A DNA stretch of 64,000 bases from an uncultured Eggerthellaceae bacterium. Its GTDB lineage: Bacteria > Actinomycetota > Coriobacteriia > Coriobacteriales > Eggerthellaceae. Positions 17,325 through 26,122 of this stretch are shown here, piece after piece. A program made the translations under genes and the position numbers. The first letter of the stretch is position 1. The number at the start of each line of letters is the position of its first letter. Under the pieces are notes generated by a model that was given only the letters and a program-made list of their open reading frames with translations, was not told where the DNA came from and searched no databases. The stretch is taken from positions 1-64,000 of the forward strand of contig CAKUOV010000001.1 of assembly GCA_934670115.1 (NCBI GenBank), written 5' to 3'.

Positions 17325-19301
17325 TCAGTACAGCTTTGCGCCGGCAGGGATGGCGTCGCTCACCATAAGCAGGTTCAAGCGCTCTTCGCCCTCTTCCGCA
17401 TGAACGGCGGAAATAAGCATGCCACACGAATCGATGCCCATCATCTTGCGCGGCGGCAAGTTCGTAATGGCAATGAGCGTCTTGCCCACCAGCTGCTCGG
17501 GCTCGTAATACGCGTGGATGCCCGAAAGAATCACGCGGTCTTGGTCCGTGCCGTCGTTCAGCACGAACTTCAGCAGCTTCTTGCTCTTCGGCACTACCTC
17601 ACACGCCTTGACCTTCACCGCACGGAAGTCAGACTTGCTGAACGTCTCGAAGTCAACGAAATCCTGGAACAAGTCCTCGATCTCCACCTTGGAGAAGTCG
17701 ATGGCCGCAGCGGACGCAGCAGGCTCAACGGCGCAAGCGGCAGCCGCACCATCAGCGGCAGCACCTTCGCCAACGCAAGCTTCAGCCTTAGGCGCACCAG
17801 CTGGGGTTTCCTCGCGCATGTGCGGGAACAGCAACACGTCGCGGATAGTAGCGCTATCGGTCAGCAGCATGACCAGGCGGTCAATGCCAATGCCCACGCC
17901 GCCCGCAGGAGGCATGCCGTATTCCAGCGCGCGGATGTAGTCGGCATCGTAGCCCATGGCCTCGTCGTCGCCCATGCCCTTTGCCTCAACCTGCGCACGG
18001 AAGCGTTCAGCCTGGTCAACGGGGTCATTCAGCTCGGTAAATGCGTTGGCGTACTCGTGGCCGCAAATAAACAGCTCAAAGCGCTGCGTGAAATTCGGGT
18101 CCTTCGGGTCCTTCTTTGCCAAGGGACTGATTTCCAGCGGATGCTCGGTAACGAACGTCGGCTGGATGAGCTTTTCCTCGGCAACAGCCTCGAAAATCTC
18201 GGAGATGAGCTTGCCCTTGCCCCACGCAGTATCGGCATGGCCGCCGTTGCGCTCAAGAATTTCCGCCAGCTCTTTATGCGTACGCGCGAAGGAAACCTCC
18301 TCGCCCGCGCCTTCGCTTGCCAGCTCGGACATGGTTGCCACGCGCCAATCGCCACCCAGCTCAATGGTGTTGCCCTGGTACTCAACGGTCATAGTGCCGC
18401 ACGCCGCCTGCGCAGCAGCCTGAATGGCGCCCTGCGTAAGCTTCATCATGCCGGAAAGGTCGGTAAACGCCTGATAAGCTTCCATCGTAGTGAACTCAGG
18501 GTTGTGGAAGGGGTCCATACCCTCGTTGCGGAATTGACGGCCAATCTCGTACACGCGCTCAAAACCGCCCACCAGCAGGCGCTTCAACGGCAGCTCGGTA
18601 GCAATGCGCAGGAAGTAATCGCGATCAAGCGCGTTGAAGTGCGTCACGAAGGGCTTGGCGTTTGCGCCACCCATAATGGAATGCAAAAACGGCGTTTCCA
18701 CCTCAAAGAAGTCCTGGCCGTCCATGTAGCGTCGGATTGCGGAAACGATCTGGCTGCGCTTGACAAACGTGCCCTTGACCTCGGGGTTTGCAATAAGGTC
18801 AACGTAGCGCTGACGATAACGCAGCTCTTTGTCGGCCAAGCCGTGGAACTTTTCCGGCAGCGGACGCAAGCTCTTCGACAAAAGCTCAAAGCTGCGCGCA
18901 GCAACAGAAAGCTGACCACGCTTCGTGCGCATCATGGTGCCGTGAACGCCAATCCAGTCGCCCACGTCCAGGTCCTTTGCGCGCTTGTACAGATCCTCGC
19001 CCAAGTTGTTGATCTGGAAGAACAGCTGAATGTCGCCCGTGGTGTCACGCAGACCGAAGAACGCGCACTTGCCCTGCACGCGCTTGGACATCACGCGGCC
19101 AGCAACAGCGACGGCATCTTCCGTGGACTCGCCATCGGCAAGGCCGGCGTAAGCTGCATCCAGATCGGTCACATGATGGGTGTAGTCGAAAGCGTGGCCG
19201 TAAGGGTCCTCGCCCGCCGCAATCAGCGCAGCACGCTTGGCCTTGCGAACCTCAATGGGATCGTCTTCAACCATCTGCTGCTTTGCGTTGTTTTCGCTCA
19301 T
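17325..19301 (-). CDS. lysS: Lysine-tRNA ligase with C-terminal tRNA-binding domain
   Basis: The 658-residue protein has an N-terminal OB-fold anticodon-binding domain (about 60-150) and a class II catalytic core (motif 2 RNEGMDPFHNPEFT, motif 3 near GIGIDRLVMLL) that charges tRNA-Lys. Normal bacterial LysRS ends at about 500 residues. Here a 50-residue Ala-rich linker leads into a complete EMAPII/Trbp111-like tRNA-binding domain (about 545-658) with VDFETFSKSDFRAVKV, ILSGIHAYYEPEQLVGK and NLPPRKMMGIDSCGM, normally found at the MetRS C-terminus. It lies 172 bp downstream of greA on the same strand. The plus-strand ORF opposite is an antisense shadow. Confidence 0.95.
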   Translation of the reverse strand: MSENNAKQQMVEDDPIEVRKAKRAALIAAGEDPYGHAFDYTHHVTDLDAAYAGLADGESTEDAVAVAGRVMSKRVQGKCAFFGLRDTTGDIQLFFQINNLGEDLYKRAKDLDVGDWIGVHGTMMRTKRGQLSVAARSFELLSKSLRPLPEKFHGLADKELRYRQRYVDLIANPEVKGTFVKRSQIVSAIRRYMDGQDFFEVETPFLHSIMGGANAKPFVTHFNALDRDYFLRIATELPLKRLLVGGFERVYEIGRQFRNEGMDPFHNPEFTTMEAYQAFTDLSGMMKLTQGAIQAAAQAACGTMTVEYQGNTIELGGDWRVATMSELASEGAGEEVSFARTHKELAEILERNGGHADTAWGKGKLISEIFEAVAEEKLIQPTFVTEHPLEISPLAKKDPKDPNFTQRFELFICGHEYANAFTELNDPVDQAERFRAQVEAKGMGDDEAMGYDADYIRALEYGMPPAGGVGIGIDRLVMLLTDSATIRDVLLFPHMREETPAGAPKAEACVGEGAAADGAAAACAVEPAASAAAIDFSKVEIEDLFQDFVDFETFSKSDFRAVKVKACEVVPKSKKLLKFVLNDGTDQDRVILSGIHAYYEPEQLVGKTLIAITNLPPRKMMGIDSCGMLISAVHAEEGEERLNLLMVSDAIPAGAKLY

Positions 19302-19473
19302 AGAAATTCTCCTTCAAAGGGAATGCCGCGAAGGCAAACCGTATTTTGCTCCGCTTGGCACGCCCGCCCCATGCATCGACCCGATGCAGCGCCAACGGCA
19401 TCAAGCGCATATAATTACAGCGCACCCCTTTCGCGCAAAAGCAAGCGAAGGAAGGCGCGCTGCCCGTTAATGA

Positions 19474-19941
19474 TTAGCGTTCGGTTTTCTTGATGACAAT
19501 CGTCAGCGGACGACCCGTCGGGCCAACAGCTTCAATCTCGTCACCCTTCTTGTGACCCAAAATAGCAGCGCCAACAGGGGATTCGTTGGAAATCTTGCCG
19601 CCCTTCACGTTGCTTTCAGCCGCGCCTACAATGGTGAACACGCGCTCAACTCCATTAAGGTCCAGCGTTACCGTGCTGCCAATGTTGATTTTCGTGGAAC
19701 GCTTGTTGGCGCTCACCACCACGGCATCTGCCAAAATGCGGTTAATCTGCGCAATGCGCGCCTCAACCTGAGCCTGCTCGTTCTTCGCGTCATCGTATTC
19801 GGAGTTTTCAGAGATATCGCCGAACTCGCGGGCAACCTTAATGCGCTCGCCAATCTCGGCGCGCTTTTCAGTTTCCAGGTAATGCAGCTCTGCTTCAAGC
19901 TGATCTTTGCCTTCTTGGGTAATCAAGTTGCCTTCAGCCAT
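19474..19941 (-). CDS. greA: Transcription elongation factor GreA
   Basis: The protein of about 155 residues has the N-terminal coiled-coil (LEAELHYLETEKRAEIGERI) with the acidic tip signature REFGDISENSEYDDAKNEQ and a C-terminal FKBP-like domain. GreA stimulates RNA cleavage in backtracked RNA polymerase. The ATG at 19941 gives the family-typical start (MAEGNLITQEG); a TTG at 19983 would add 14 residues of unusual sequence and is less likely. It probably forms an operon with lysS and has a possible promoter at 20038-20065. Confidence 0.94.
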   Translation of the reverse strand: MAEGNLITQEGKDQLEAELHYLETEKRAEIGERIKVAREFGDISENSEYDDAKNEQAQVEARIAQINRILADAVVVSANKRSTKINIGSTVTLDLNGVERVFTIVGAAESNVKGGKISNESPVGAAILGHKKGDEIEAVGPTGRPLTIVIKKTER

Positions 19942-20037
19942 TTTTCCGCCAATCTGTGGATCGTCCTCGTTATTATTTTTCAAAATCCGAAACCCGCCAG
20001 CTCATCCGTTCACTGCGGGCTTCTCTGTAGCCTTGCT

Positions 20038-20065
20038 ATGTTATCACATTCGCGCTACGGTTGAA
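20038..20065 (-). promoter_or_regulatory. Possible greA promoter
   Basis: On the minus strand TTCAAC and TAACAT are separated by 16 bp, about 100 bp upstream of greA. The -35 match is partial. Confidence 0.45.
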
Positions 20066-20154
20066 GAAAAGAAGCGGCAGGAGAAGATATCTTTTCACAT
20101 TTTTCTCGCACTAATCGAAACAATGTGCTATCATGCTTAAGCTGTCTTTTACAG

Positions 20155-20231
20155 CGGGTTGTGGCTCAGCTTGGTAGAGCGCTGCGTTCGGGACGCAGAG
20201 GTCGCAGGTTCAAATCCTGTCAACCCGACCA
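20155..20231 (+). tRNA. tRNA-Pro (anticodon CGG)
   Basis: A full cloverleaf is visible: acceptor stem CGGGTTG/CAACCCG, D-arm GCTCAGCTTGGTAGAGC, anticodon stem CTGCG/CGCAG around the loop TTCGGGA (anticodon CGG), T-arm GCAGGTTCAAATCCTGT, and an encoded ACCA tail. A weak -10-like TATCAT lies 21 bp upstream. A terminator follows directly. Confidence 0.95.
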
Positions 20232-20241
20232 CGAAACATCA

Positions 20242-20271
20242 GGTCAGAGGTTTATTCCTCTGGCCTTTTTT
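20242..20271 (+). terminator. Intrinsic terminator of tRNA-Pro
   Basis: Stem GGTCAGAGG/CCTCTGGCC with a six-base loop is followed by six T, 11 bp after the tRNA 3' end. Confidence 0.88.
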
Positions 20272-20467
20272 GTTGCTTTCCCGCACGAGCGGTCTTGCAA
20301 TTCCTTTCCGGAAGCATCGTATCAAATAACGAAATGCCTAATTTATTTTCGCCCCCTACAATAAATTCAACTTAAGACAAAGGGGCGTGATTCTTTGCAC
20401 CAAAGGGACATTTCCCCTCGTCCTCCACTTGAATTTGCATTCCCAGACAAACGAACAAGGAGTAGAC

Positions 20468-21472
20468 ATGCTCTCAAAACGTGAGAACTTTCTTGAGACC
20501 ATTCACGGTGGAAACCCTGACCGTTTTGTGAATGGCTACGAGTACCTTGATCTGGTACTTGGCGACCCTGTCAACTTTTATGTGCGCGGAAAGCGTTTTC
20601 CCGGCATGGAGCCTAGTTTCGATGCCTGGGGCGTGCGTACCATCTGGCCCGAAGGCGAGCCTGGCGCTTTGCCCGACCCCAAATTGAAAGCTCTCGAAGA
20701 CATCGAAGAGTGGAAAGACGTTATCAAGGTGCCTGACCTTATTGCCCATTGCTCGGCAGAGGACCTGTGGACCCCTTTCTTGGAGAAAGTCGCAAAGGTT
20801 GACCGCACTGACAAGATGTTGGGTCTTTTCGCGCCAACGGGTATTTTTGAACGCATGCACAACCTTATGGGCTTCGAGGATACGTTCTGCAACATGATGG
20901 AAGAGCCCGAGCTCATGACCGAACTTTCTTGGGCTATCGCCGATTATCGCATGGACGGCTTCAAGCTCATGGTTGAAAACGTTCATCCCGATGTGATTTT
21001 GAGTCATGACGATTGGGGATCAAAGACATCCCTGTTCTTCCCTCCCCAATTGTGGCGCGATATTTTCAAGCCTCAGTACGAACGCATATATGGCTACCTT
21101 CATGATCAGGGCGTTATCGTAATTCACCACTCCGACAGCTTCAACGAACCCATCATTCAAGATATGATCGACTGCCATATTGACGTTTGGCAGGGCGCCT
21201 TGGCTACCAATGATATCGTGAAGCTCCAGGAGCAGACTCAGGGCAAGATTGCATTCCAGGGCGGCATTGAAACCAACGAAGTTGATAAGCTGACCTGCAC
21301 GGAAGAACAAGTACGCGCAGAAGTGCGCCGCGCATGCTCCACATACGGCCCCCGTGGATACTACATTCCCTCTTTGACATACGGTGATCCTTTTGGCACC
21401 TTGGTGAAAAAAGAGTCCAATGCGTGGATTGCCGACGAAATCGATAAGATGAGCGAAGAGATGTTCGCGTAA
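20468..21472 (+). CDS. Uroporphyrinogen decarboxylase-family methyltransferase
   Basis: The 334-residue protein has the URO-D/MtaA-type TIM-barrel pattern: N-terminal SKRENFLETIHGGNPDRFVNGYE, PTGIFERMHNLMGFED, SHDDWGSKTSLFFPPQLWRDIFKP, and FQGGIETNEVDKL, a C-terminal zinc-site region. It lacks the N-terminal basic motif of true HemE. Relatives transfer methyl groups between corrinoid proteins and acceptors, and are numerous in anaerobic gut actinobacteria that demethylate plant compounds. No corrinoid protein gene is adjacent, so the reaction is inferred only. The ATG at 20468 has AAGGAG 6 nt upstream; the in-frame ATG at 20387 does not. Confidence 0.85.
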   Translation: MLSKRENFLETIHGGNPDRFVNGYEYLDLVLGDPVNFYVRGKRFPGMEPSFDAWGVRTIWPEGEPGALPDPKLKALEDIEEWKDVIKVPDLIAHCSAEDLWTPFLEKVAKVDRTDKMLGLFAPTGIFERMHNLMGFEDTFCNMMEEPELMTELSWAIADYRMDGFKLMVENVHPDVILSHDDWGSKTSLFFPPQLWRDIFKPQYERIYGYLHDQGVIVIHHSDSFNEPIIQDMIDCHIDVWQGALATNDIVKLQEQTQGKIAFQGGIETNEVDKLTCTEEQVRAEVRRACSTYGPRGYYIPSLTYGDPFGTLVKKESNAWIADEIDKMSEEMFA

Positions 21473-21509
21473 CGTCGCCAAGGATTTCATTGCCAAACGT
21501 CACCAGGCA

Positions 21510-21692
21510 TTACTCTGGTCTGCAAAAAAAACAAACGCAGGGAGCTTCTTTGAAATAAGAGGTTTCCGAAAAAATAAAACCCAAGCATTGCCAACGAGGA
21601 TCCTTGAGTGTGCTATGCTTGGGTTTTGTTGAAAACCTCCCTGAAAGCAACAAGACCTTATCGACGGTCAAACGGCCAATGATAAGGTCTTG
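21510..21692. repeat. Hairpin-rich intergenic block
   Basis: Two strong inverted repeats occur. AAAACCCAAGCAT (21576-21588) pairs with 21615-21627, flanked by GAGGTTTCC/GAAAACCTC, so the structure is nested. CAAGACCTTATC (21651-21662) pairs with GATAAGGTCTTG (21681-21692). The first ends in TTTT and may terminate the methyltransferase transcript. The gap to the next gene start at 21804 holds nothing else recognised. Confidence 0.75.
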
Positions 21693-21803
21693 CAATCCCG
21701 GACGACGGCAAATCAATTCGGCATCTTCATAAAACCGCGGGAAATGGTGTTTTGGCTGGCTTTCAACGGGCTTTTGTTTACCACCGGACACGAAAGACGC
21801 CTT

Positions 21804-22772
21804 ATGAAACTATCCATGATAGTGCCTGCATACAACGAAGAGGCCAACGTTCGCCCCTTCTACGATGAAGCCGTGCGCGTGTTCGGCGAAACGGACCTGA
21901 CCTGCGAAATCATCTTCATCGACGATGGCAGCAAGGATAAAACATACGATGAACTGCGCAAACTTGTTGATATCGCTCGCAATGAACAGCAAATTTCGGT
22001 CTGCGCTGTCTCGTTTTCTCGCAATTTCGGGAAAGAAGCAGCGCTGTTCGCGGGCCTCAAGCACGCGCAAGGCGACCTGATTGCGTTCATTGACGCCGAC
22101 CTGCAACAAGAACCCGCAACGCTACTTGAAATGGTGCGCATCCTGGAGCGCGACGATGACCTTGATTGCGTGGCGGCATGCCAAGTGAACCGGAAAAAGG
22201 GACTGACCGCATCGCTTTCCCACAAGTTCTATAAAGTTCTAGCCTCGTCTTCTAATATGGAGGTCATCCAAGACGCCAGCGATTTTCGCGTGTTCCGCCG
22301 CTGCGTGGCAGAAGCGCTTTTGTCCATGGGCGACTATCAGCGGTTTTCAAAGGGCCTGTTCTCGTGGGTGGGCTTCAAAACGTATGCCTATCCGTACACA
22401 CCCAGCAAACGCCATGCAGGCGAAAGCACGTGGTCGTTATGGGGACTTTTGCGCTACGCCTTCAATGGGCTGCTCTCGTTTTCGGTGGCGCCGTTGCGCA
22501 CCATTACCACCTCCGGCGTGTTTGTTTCGGCGGCAGCGTTCATCTACTTGATTATCGTGATTGTGCAACGTCTTGCATTTGGCGTTGATATCCCTGGCTA
22601 CGCTACTATCGTGGCGCTGATCCTGCTTTTAGGCGGCGTGCAGCTTTTAGCGTTGGGATTCATTGGCGAATATCTTTCGCGTGCCTACATCGAGGGCAAA
22701 AACCGCCCCATCTATATCGAGCGTCGCTTCCTGACCAGCGAAAACGCCGAAGATAAGCCGAGCGAAGGATAG
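21804..22772 (+). CDS. Family 2 glycosyltransferase (GtrB/DPM1-like), membrane-anchored
   Basis: The 322-residue protein has a GT2 domain with VPAYNEEANV (7-16), FIDDGSKDKT and the metal site FIDADLQQEP, plus a DFRVFRRC acceptor-region motif. Two C-terminal membrane helices follow (about 235-290). GtrB-type enzymes move a sugar from a nucleotide donor to undecaprenyl phosphate for later use on the outer face, for example by GT-C proteins such as the YfhO-like protein encoded nearby. The ATG at 21804 gives the typical MKLSMIVPAYNEE start; the open frame extends 38 codons upstream into the hairpin block, which is unlikely to be coding. Confidence 0.9.
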   Translation: MKLSMIVPAYNEEANVRPFYDEAVRVFGETDLTCEIIFIDDGSKDKTYDELRKLVDIARNEQQISVCAVSFSRNFGKEAALFAGLKHAQGDLIAFIDADLQQEPATLLEMVRILERDDDLDCVAACQVNRKKGLTASLSHKFYKVLASSSNMEVIQDASDFRVFRRCVAEALLSMGDYQRFSKGLFSWVGFKTYAYPYTPSKRHAGESTWSLWGLLRYAFNGLLSFSVAPLRTITTSGVFVSAAAFIYLIIVIVQRLAFGVDIPGYATIVALILLLGGVQLLALGFIGEYLSRAYIEGKNRPIYIERRFLTSENAEDKPSEG

Positions 22773-22883
22773 CTCTCACAAGCGGCACCCGCAAAACGCA
22801 ATAAAAAAACCACGAGCAACGCTAGCGACGGTGGCGCCGGAAAGCAGCAGCTTATCCGCATAGCAACGCCCAACCTTGGTCGC

Positions 22884-22924
22884 AAAAAATCGGGGGACGA
22901 GCCACTTCTGGCCCATCCCCCAAT
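22884..22924 (-). terminator. Intrinsic terminator of the subtilase gene
   Basis: On the minus strand a long GC-rich stem (TTGGGGGATGGGCCA with TGGCTCGTCCCCCGA) is followed by TTTTTT, about 60 bp past the stop codon at 22985. Confidence 0.82.
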
Positions 22925-22984
22925 TGTCATACCGCTAAAAACGCAACACGCTCAAGCTAGAGCACCGCAACACGGTACCAGCAG

Positions 22985-25900
22985 CTACAACGCTGCAGCA
23001 ACAGCGGCTTTCAGCTCTTGAACCACGCTCTTCGGAACAGCCGAGTAACCTCCCAGCACGTATCCCCGATTAAAGAATGGTGCATAAGTCGTGAAAAACG
23101 CTTCAGCCGATTCTGTATACTCTTCATCCGCATATAAGATAGGCGCATTCGCCCTGCCACACAACGGCCCCGCGCACAACGCATCGTAGTACGATTGCGC
23201 CGTGGTCACAGCCGCTCCATTCATCTGCATGCCGTCCTCGAGACAACGGTTGGCAAACAGGCGCGCGGTCTCGTAAGCATCATCACCCGCCATACGGGAT
23301 ATATTGTTCACCACGCCAAAGAGCTGCGTGCCTATGGCCGAGCTAACCGCAGAAGTACCGCCCATAACAATGACTTTCTTGAATCCACCGCTTGCTATGG
23401 CAGAAAGAGCATCGTTTTCAAGAACCAAGTCGGAATTCACTAGGAAAATAGGAGCTCCTTTTGCAAACGAATACGAAGAAGCCGCCAAACCGTCCAGATA
23501 AGAATTCACGGTGCATACAATGGCGGTATCGCCCCAGGCGCCCTCGCGCGTTCCTTCCCTATAGATTGCCATGGCGGTATCGCGCGCGTAGTCCCCCCAC
23601 AGGCGCTCAACCTCGTTCACGCCGGAAAGATCCGATACTTGCCGCTCAACACTCGGGCTCACCGCCGATGGGCCACCAACAATGTAAGCTTTCGATGCCC
23701 CCAACCGTCCAATAAGCGATGCCGTTTCGGGACTGAGCGTCTCAGGATCGGTCAAAAGAATGGGGCAATTCTTAACGCCCGCAAGGCTTGCCGCCGTCAA
23801 AGCATCGTAGTAGGAATCCATAGTGGCCACGATAACGGTATCCGACCCGGTCGCGCCTTCGTAAACGCCATCAAGGAAGCCCTCGGAGACAATGGCATCC
23901 ATGGTGTTCACCGCATAGTCGCCCGCAAGACGAGTAAACAAAGCATCTTCTGAAGCTACCGATAAAACAGCAGCTTTCGCATTCACCAAGCCGTTAGCGA
24001 ATTCGTTATCGAACCCAGGCTCGCCCAAATCAGTTGCCGTATTTTCAAGATAGTACTCGGCATCAGCCGCAGTAAGATTAGGATTGGCCGCATACATCAA
24101 AGCAAGCACGCCTGACACAAGGGGAGCCGAAAAAGATGTGCCAGTACAATAAGCTATCCCATATGTATCCATATCGGTCGATACGGTTTTGATGCAATAT
24201 CCAGGTGCGGCTATATCCTTTGCGGGGCCATAGCACGACCCTTTGCTCTGATCTGAAGGGTCAATCCAACGTTCGGTAATTTTTGTTGTAATAACGCCAA
24301 TCACGTTATCGGAATCAGAAGGTTTATATGCAGCATCCGTGTTTTCGTCCCCCGCGCTGCACACAATAGAAATATTCTCATCCGCCGCATGATTAATCGC
24401 CGTTTGAAGGCTTCCTTTTACCTCTCCTGGACAACCGAAGCTCATGTTGATCACGCGCAGATTATCAATACTGTCTGACTCAACAACGTGATTTATAGCG
24501 CACGCAATATCATCGTCCGTTGCGGAAGCCACGCCATCTTTAACGGAAGAAGCAATGTTCACGGGAACGATTTTTGCATTATGAGAAACGCCACTTACAC
24601 CTTGGCCATCATCGGCCTGAGCCGAAATAGCACCAGCAACCCACGTTCCATGAGGATGTATGGGGTCTGCCGACAGAGGAGACTCCGAGACCGCATCCCA
24701 CGCATTGTCAAGGTCAAGGTTTGCTTGCAAGTCGGGAACAGCCCAAACACCCGTATCAAGAACGGCCACAGAAACGGTACCGTTGCATTGCGCCTGATTC
24801 CATGCATCAACAATGCCCAGGTAATCAAGATACCACTGGTCGCCTATATTGATACCGGAAGAATCATCACCTTCGCTCGGCGACTGACTGCCATCTTCAC
24901 CGCCGGAGCCAGACGGCTCAATCAATTCAACATGGACAACGCCTTCCAAAGAATACGCTTTGGAGATAGCAAGTTCACTCGCAAGGTTTTTCGGATAAAA
25001 TGCCTCAACCCTCAATTGTCCTGTATCTGCCAGCTTCGTTGCGTCCCCATATGGCCAGCCCAAACCAAGAATTGCCTTCTTTACTTGATTGTAGTCAACG
25101 CCTGCATCGAACGTTATGACAATATTGGGCTTCTCTTCATAAACAGGACCCGTTGTGAGGTAATAAACAAGCTCCACATCAGCAATCCCAGCTTGCTGCT
25201 TCGCAATCTTTTTAGCATCGATTACCGTCATTCCTGAAGGAATGGTGACCAAGAGCTCGTGATCGTAAAACCAGCTGCTTTCACTGTAAGCTGTTCCCTG
25301 ATAATAACCAACGCTCCAGCCTTCCATGGAAAAAACGGTGTCGAGCGCTGCTTCAAGCGAAACGTCGGGCTCAAATGCAAGATAGAGCTCTTTTTCGGAA
25401 TAGTTTTCAAACGGATTAATGAGATTAGTATCTTGATTGTCAAAAGGCCATTGTCGTGAGGGTGCCTCTATCGATTCATCGGGAAGATCAGAGACTTCTT
25501 CATCAATAGGGCACGCTGAAATATGGTTTAGCTCCGCATACCAGACCCACCACAACGCACATGCAGACGTCATTTCTTCCTGCAGAGATTGCGAATCGGC
25601 TATTGTGACGGACATGCATTTCCAACCAGCATCTTCATTCCAGGCAATAAGCTTATCCTCTGTCCATCCTTGCCGACTGATGTAGTCGCGCGCCAAAGAA
25701 AGCGAGAGCTTCGGCGCAAACGTCAGAATCATGCTTTTATCCTTATAGTCAACACCAGGCTGAAGATGCTGCCAATCGATTTCGGACACCGACGGAGGAA
25801 TGGTGGCAGCAGATACCCAAGACGCAACTTCGTAACCGCCCTTATCATGAATATCGTACCAACAATCCCTGACGTCCACCTCATCTTCGGCATACGCAAA

Positions 25901-26002
25901 GGGAACCATGGAGAAGCAGAGAACAAGCGATAAAACACCGCTGATGAATTGAGAACGCTTCGACGACAATTGTCGTTTTTCCACGTATCTGCTTTTACCC
26001 AT
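22985..26002 (-). CDS. Secreted subtilisin-like (S8) protease with CWB2 cell-wall anchor repeats
   Basis: The protein of 1005 residues has a signal peptide (about 1-38). Three propeptide-like repeats of about 80 residues follow (about 85-168, 205-288, 291-362). The S8 domain (about 385-680) has D416 (AVLDTG), H451 (HPHGTW) and S623 (GTSFSAP). The usual oxyanion-hole Asn position reads SAGD (D552). Three cell-wall-binding-2 repeats (about 690-1000), recognisable from VIVATMDSYYDALTAASLAG and AYIVGGPSAVSPSV, probably attach it to wall polymers. The ATG at 26002 has GAGGGGGG 8 nt upstream; ATG 26008 is too close to it. The protease and pro-region part looks more AT-rich than neighbouring genes. 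It is the first of three surface genes. Confidence 0.92.
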   Translation of the reverse strand: MGKSRYVEKRQLSSKRSQFISGVLSLVLCFSMVPFAYAEDEVDVRDCWYDIHDKGGYEVASWVSAATIPPSVSEIDWQHLQPGVDYKDKSMILTFAPKLSLSLARDYISRQGWTEDKLIAWNEDAGWKCMSVTIADSQSLQEEMTSACALWWVWYAELNHISACPIDEEVSDLPDESIEAPSRQWPFDNQDTNLINPFENYSEKELYLAFEPDVSLEAALDTVFSMEGWSVGYYQGTAYSESSWFYDHELLVTIPSGMTVIDAKKIAKQQAGIADVELVYYLTTGPVYEEKPNIVITFDAGVDYNQVKKAILGLGWPYGDATKLADTGQLRVEAFYPKNLASELAISKAYSLEGVVHVELIEPSGSGGEDGSQSPSEGDDSSGINIGDQWYLDYLGIVDAWNQAQCNGTVSVAVLDTGVWAVPDLQANLDLDNAWDAVSESPLSADPIHPHGTWVAGAISAQADDGQGVSGVSHNAKIVPVNIASSVKDGVASATDDDIACAINHVVESDSIDNLRVINMSFGCPGEVKGSLQTAINHAADENISIVCSAGDENTDAAYKPSDSDNVIGVITTKITERWIDPSDQSKGSCYGPAKDIAAPGYCIKTVSTDMDTYGIAYCTGTSFSAPLVSGVLALMYAANPNLTAADAEYYLENTATDLGEPGFDNEFANGLVNAKAAVLSVASEDALFTRLAGDYAVNTMDAIVSEGFLDGVYEGATGSDTVIVATMDSYYDALTAASLAGVKNCPILLTDPETLSPETASLIGRLGASKAYIVGGPSAVSPSVERQVSDLSGVNEVERLWGDYARDTAMAIYREGTREGAWGDTAIVCTVNSYLDGLAASSYSFAKGAPIFLVNSDLVLENDALSAIASGGFKKVIVMGGTSAVSSAIGTQLFGVVNNISRMAGDDAYETARLFANRCLEDGMQMNGAAVTTAQSYYDALCAGPLCGRANAPILYADEEYTESAEAFFTTYAPFFNRGYVLGGYSAVPKSVVQELKAAVAAAL

Positions 26003-26122
26003 AATCATTCCCCCCTCTTTTTTGCGTGAGTACTACTTACAGATAGACTGATACTACCACCCTCCTCTTTTCTTGTCAAAAGAAGACACTGATACAGTGC
26101 TCTGAACAGGGAAAACAGGATT

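Noticed and set aside
23195..25237. Plus-strand open frames opposite the subtilase gene
   Set aside because: They oppose conserved CWB2 and S8 domains, and have no ribosome sites or recognisable motifs.
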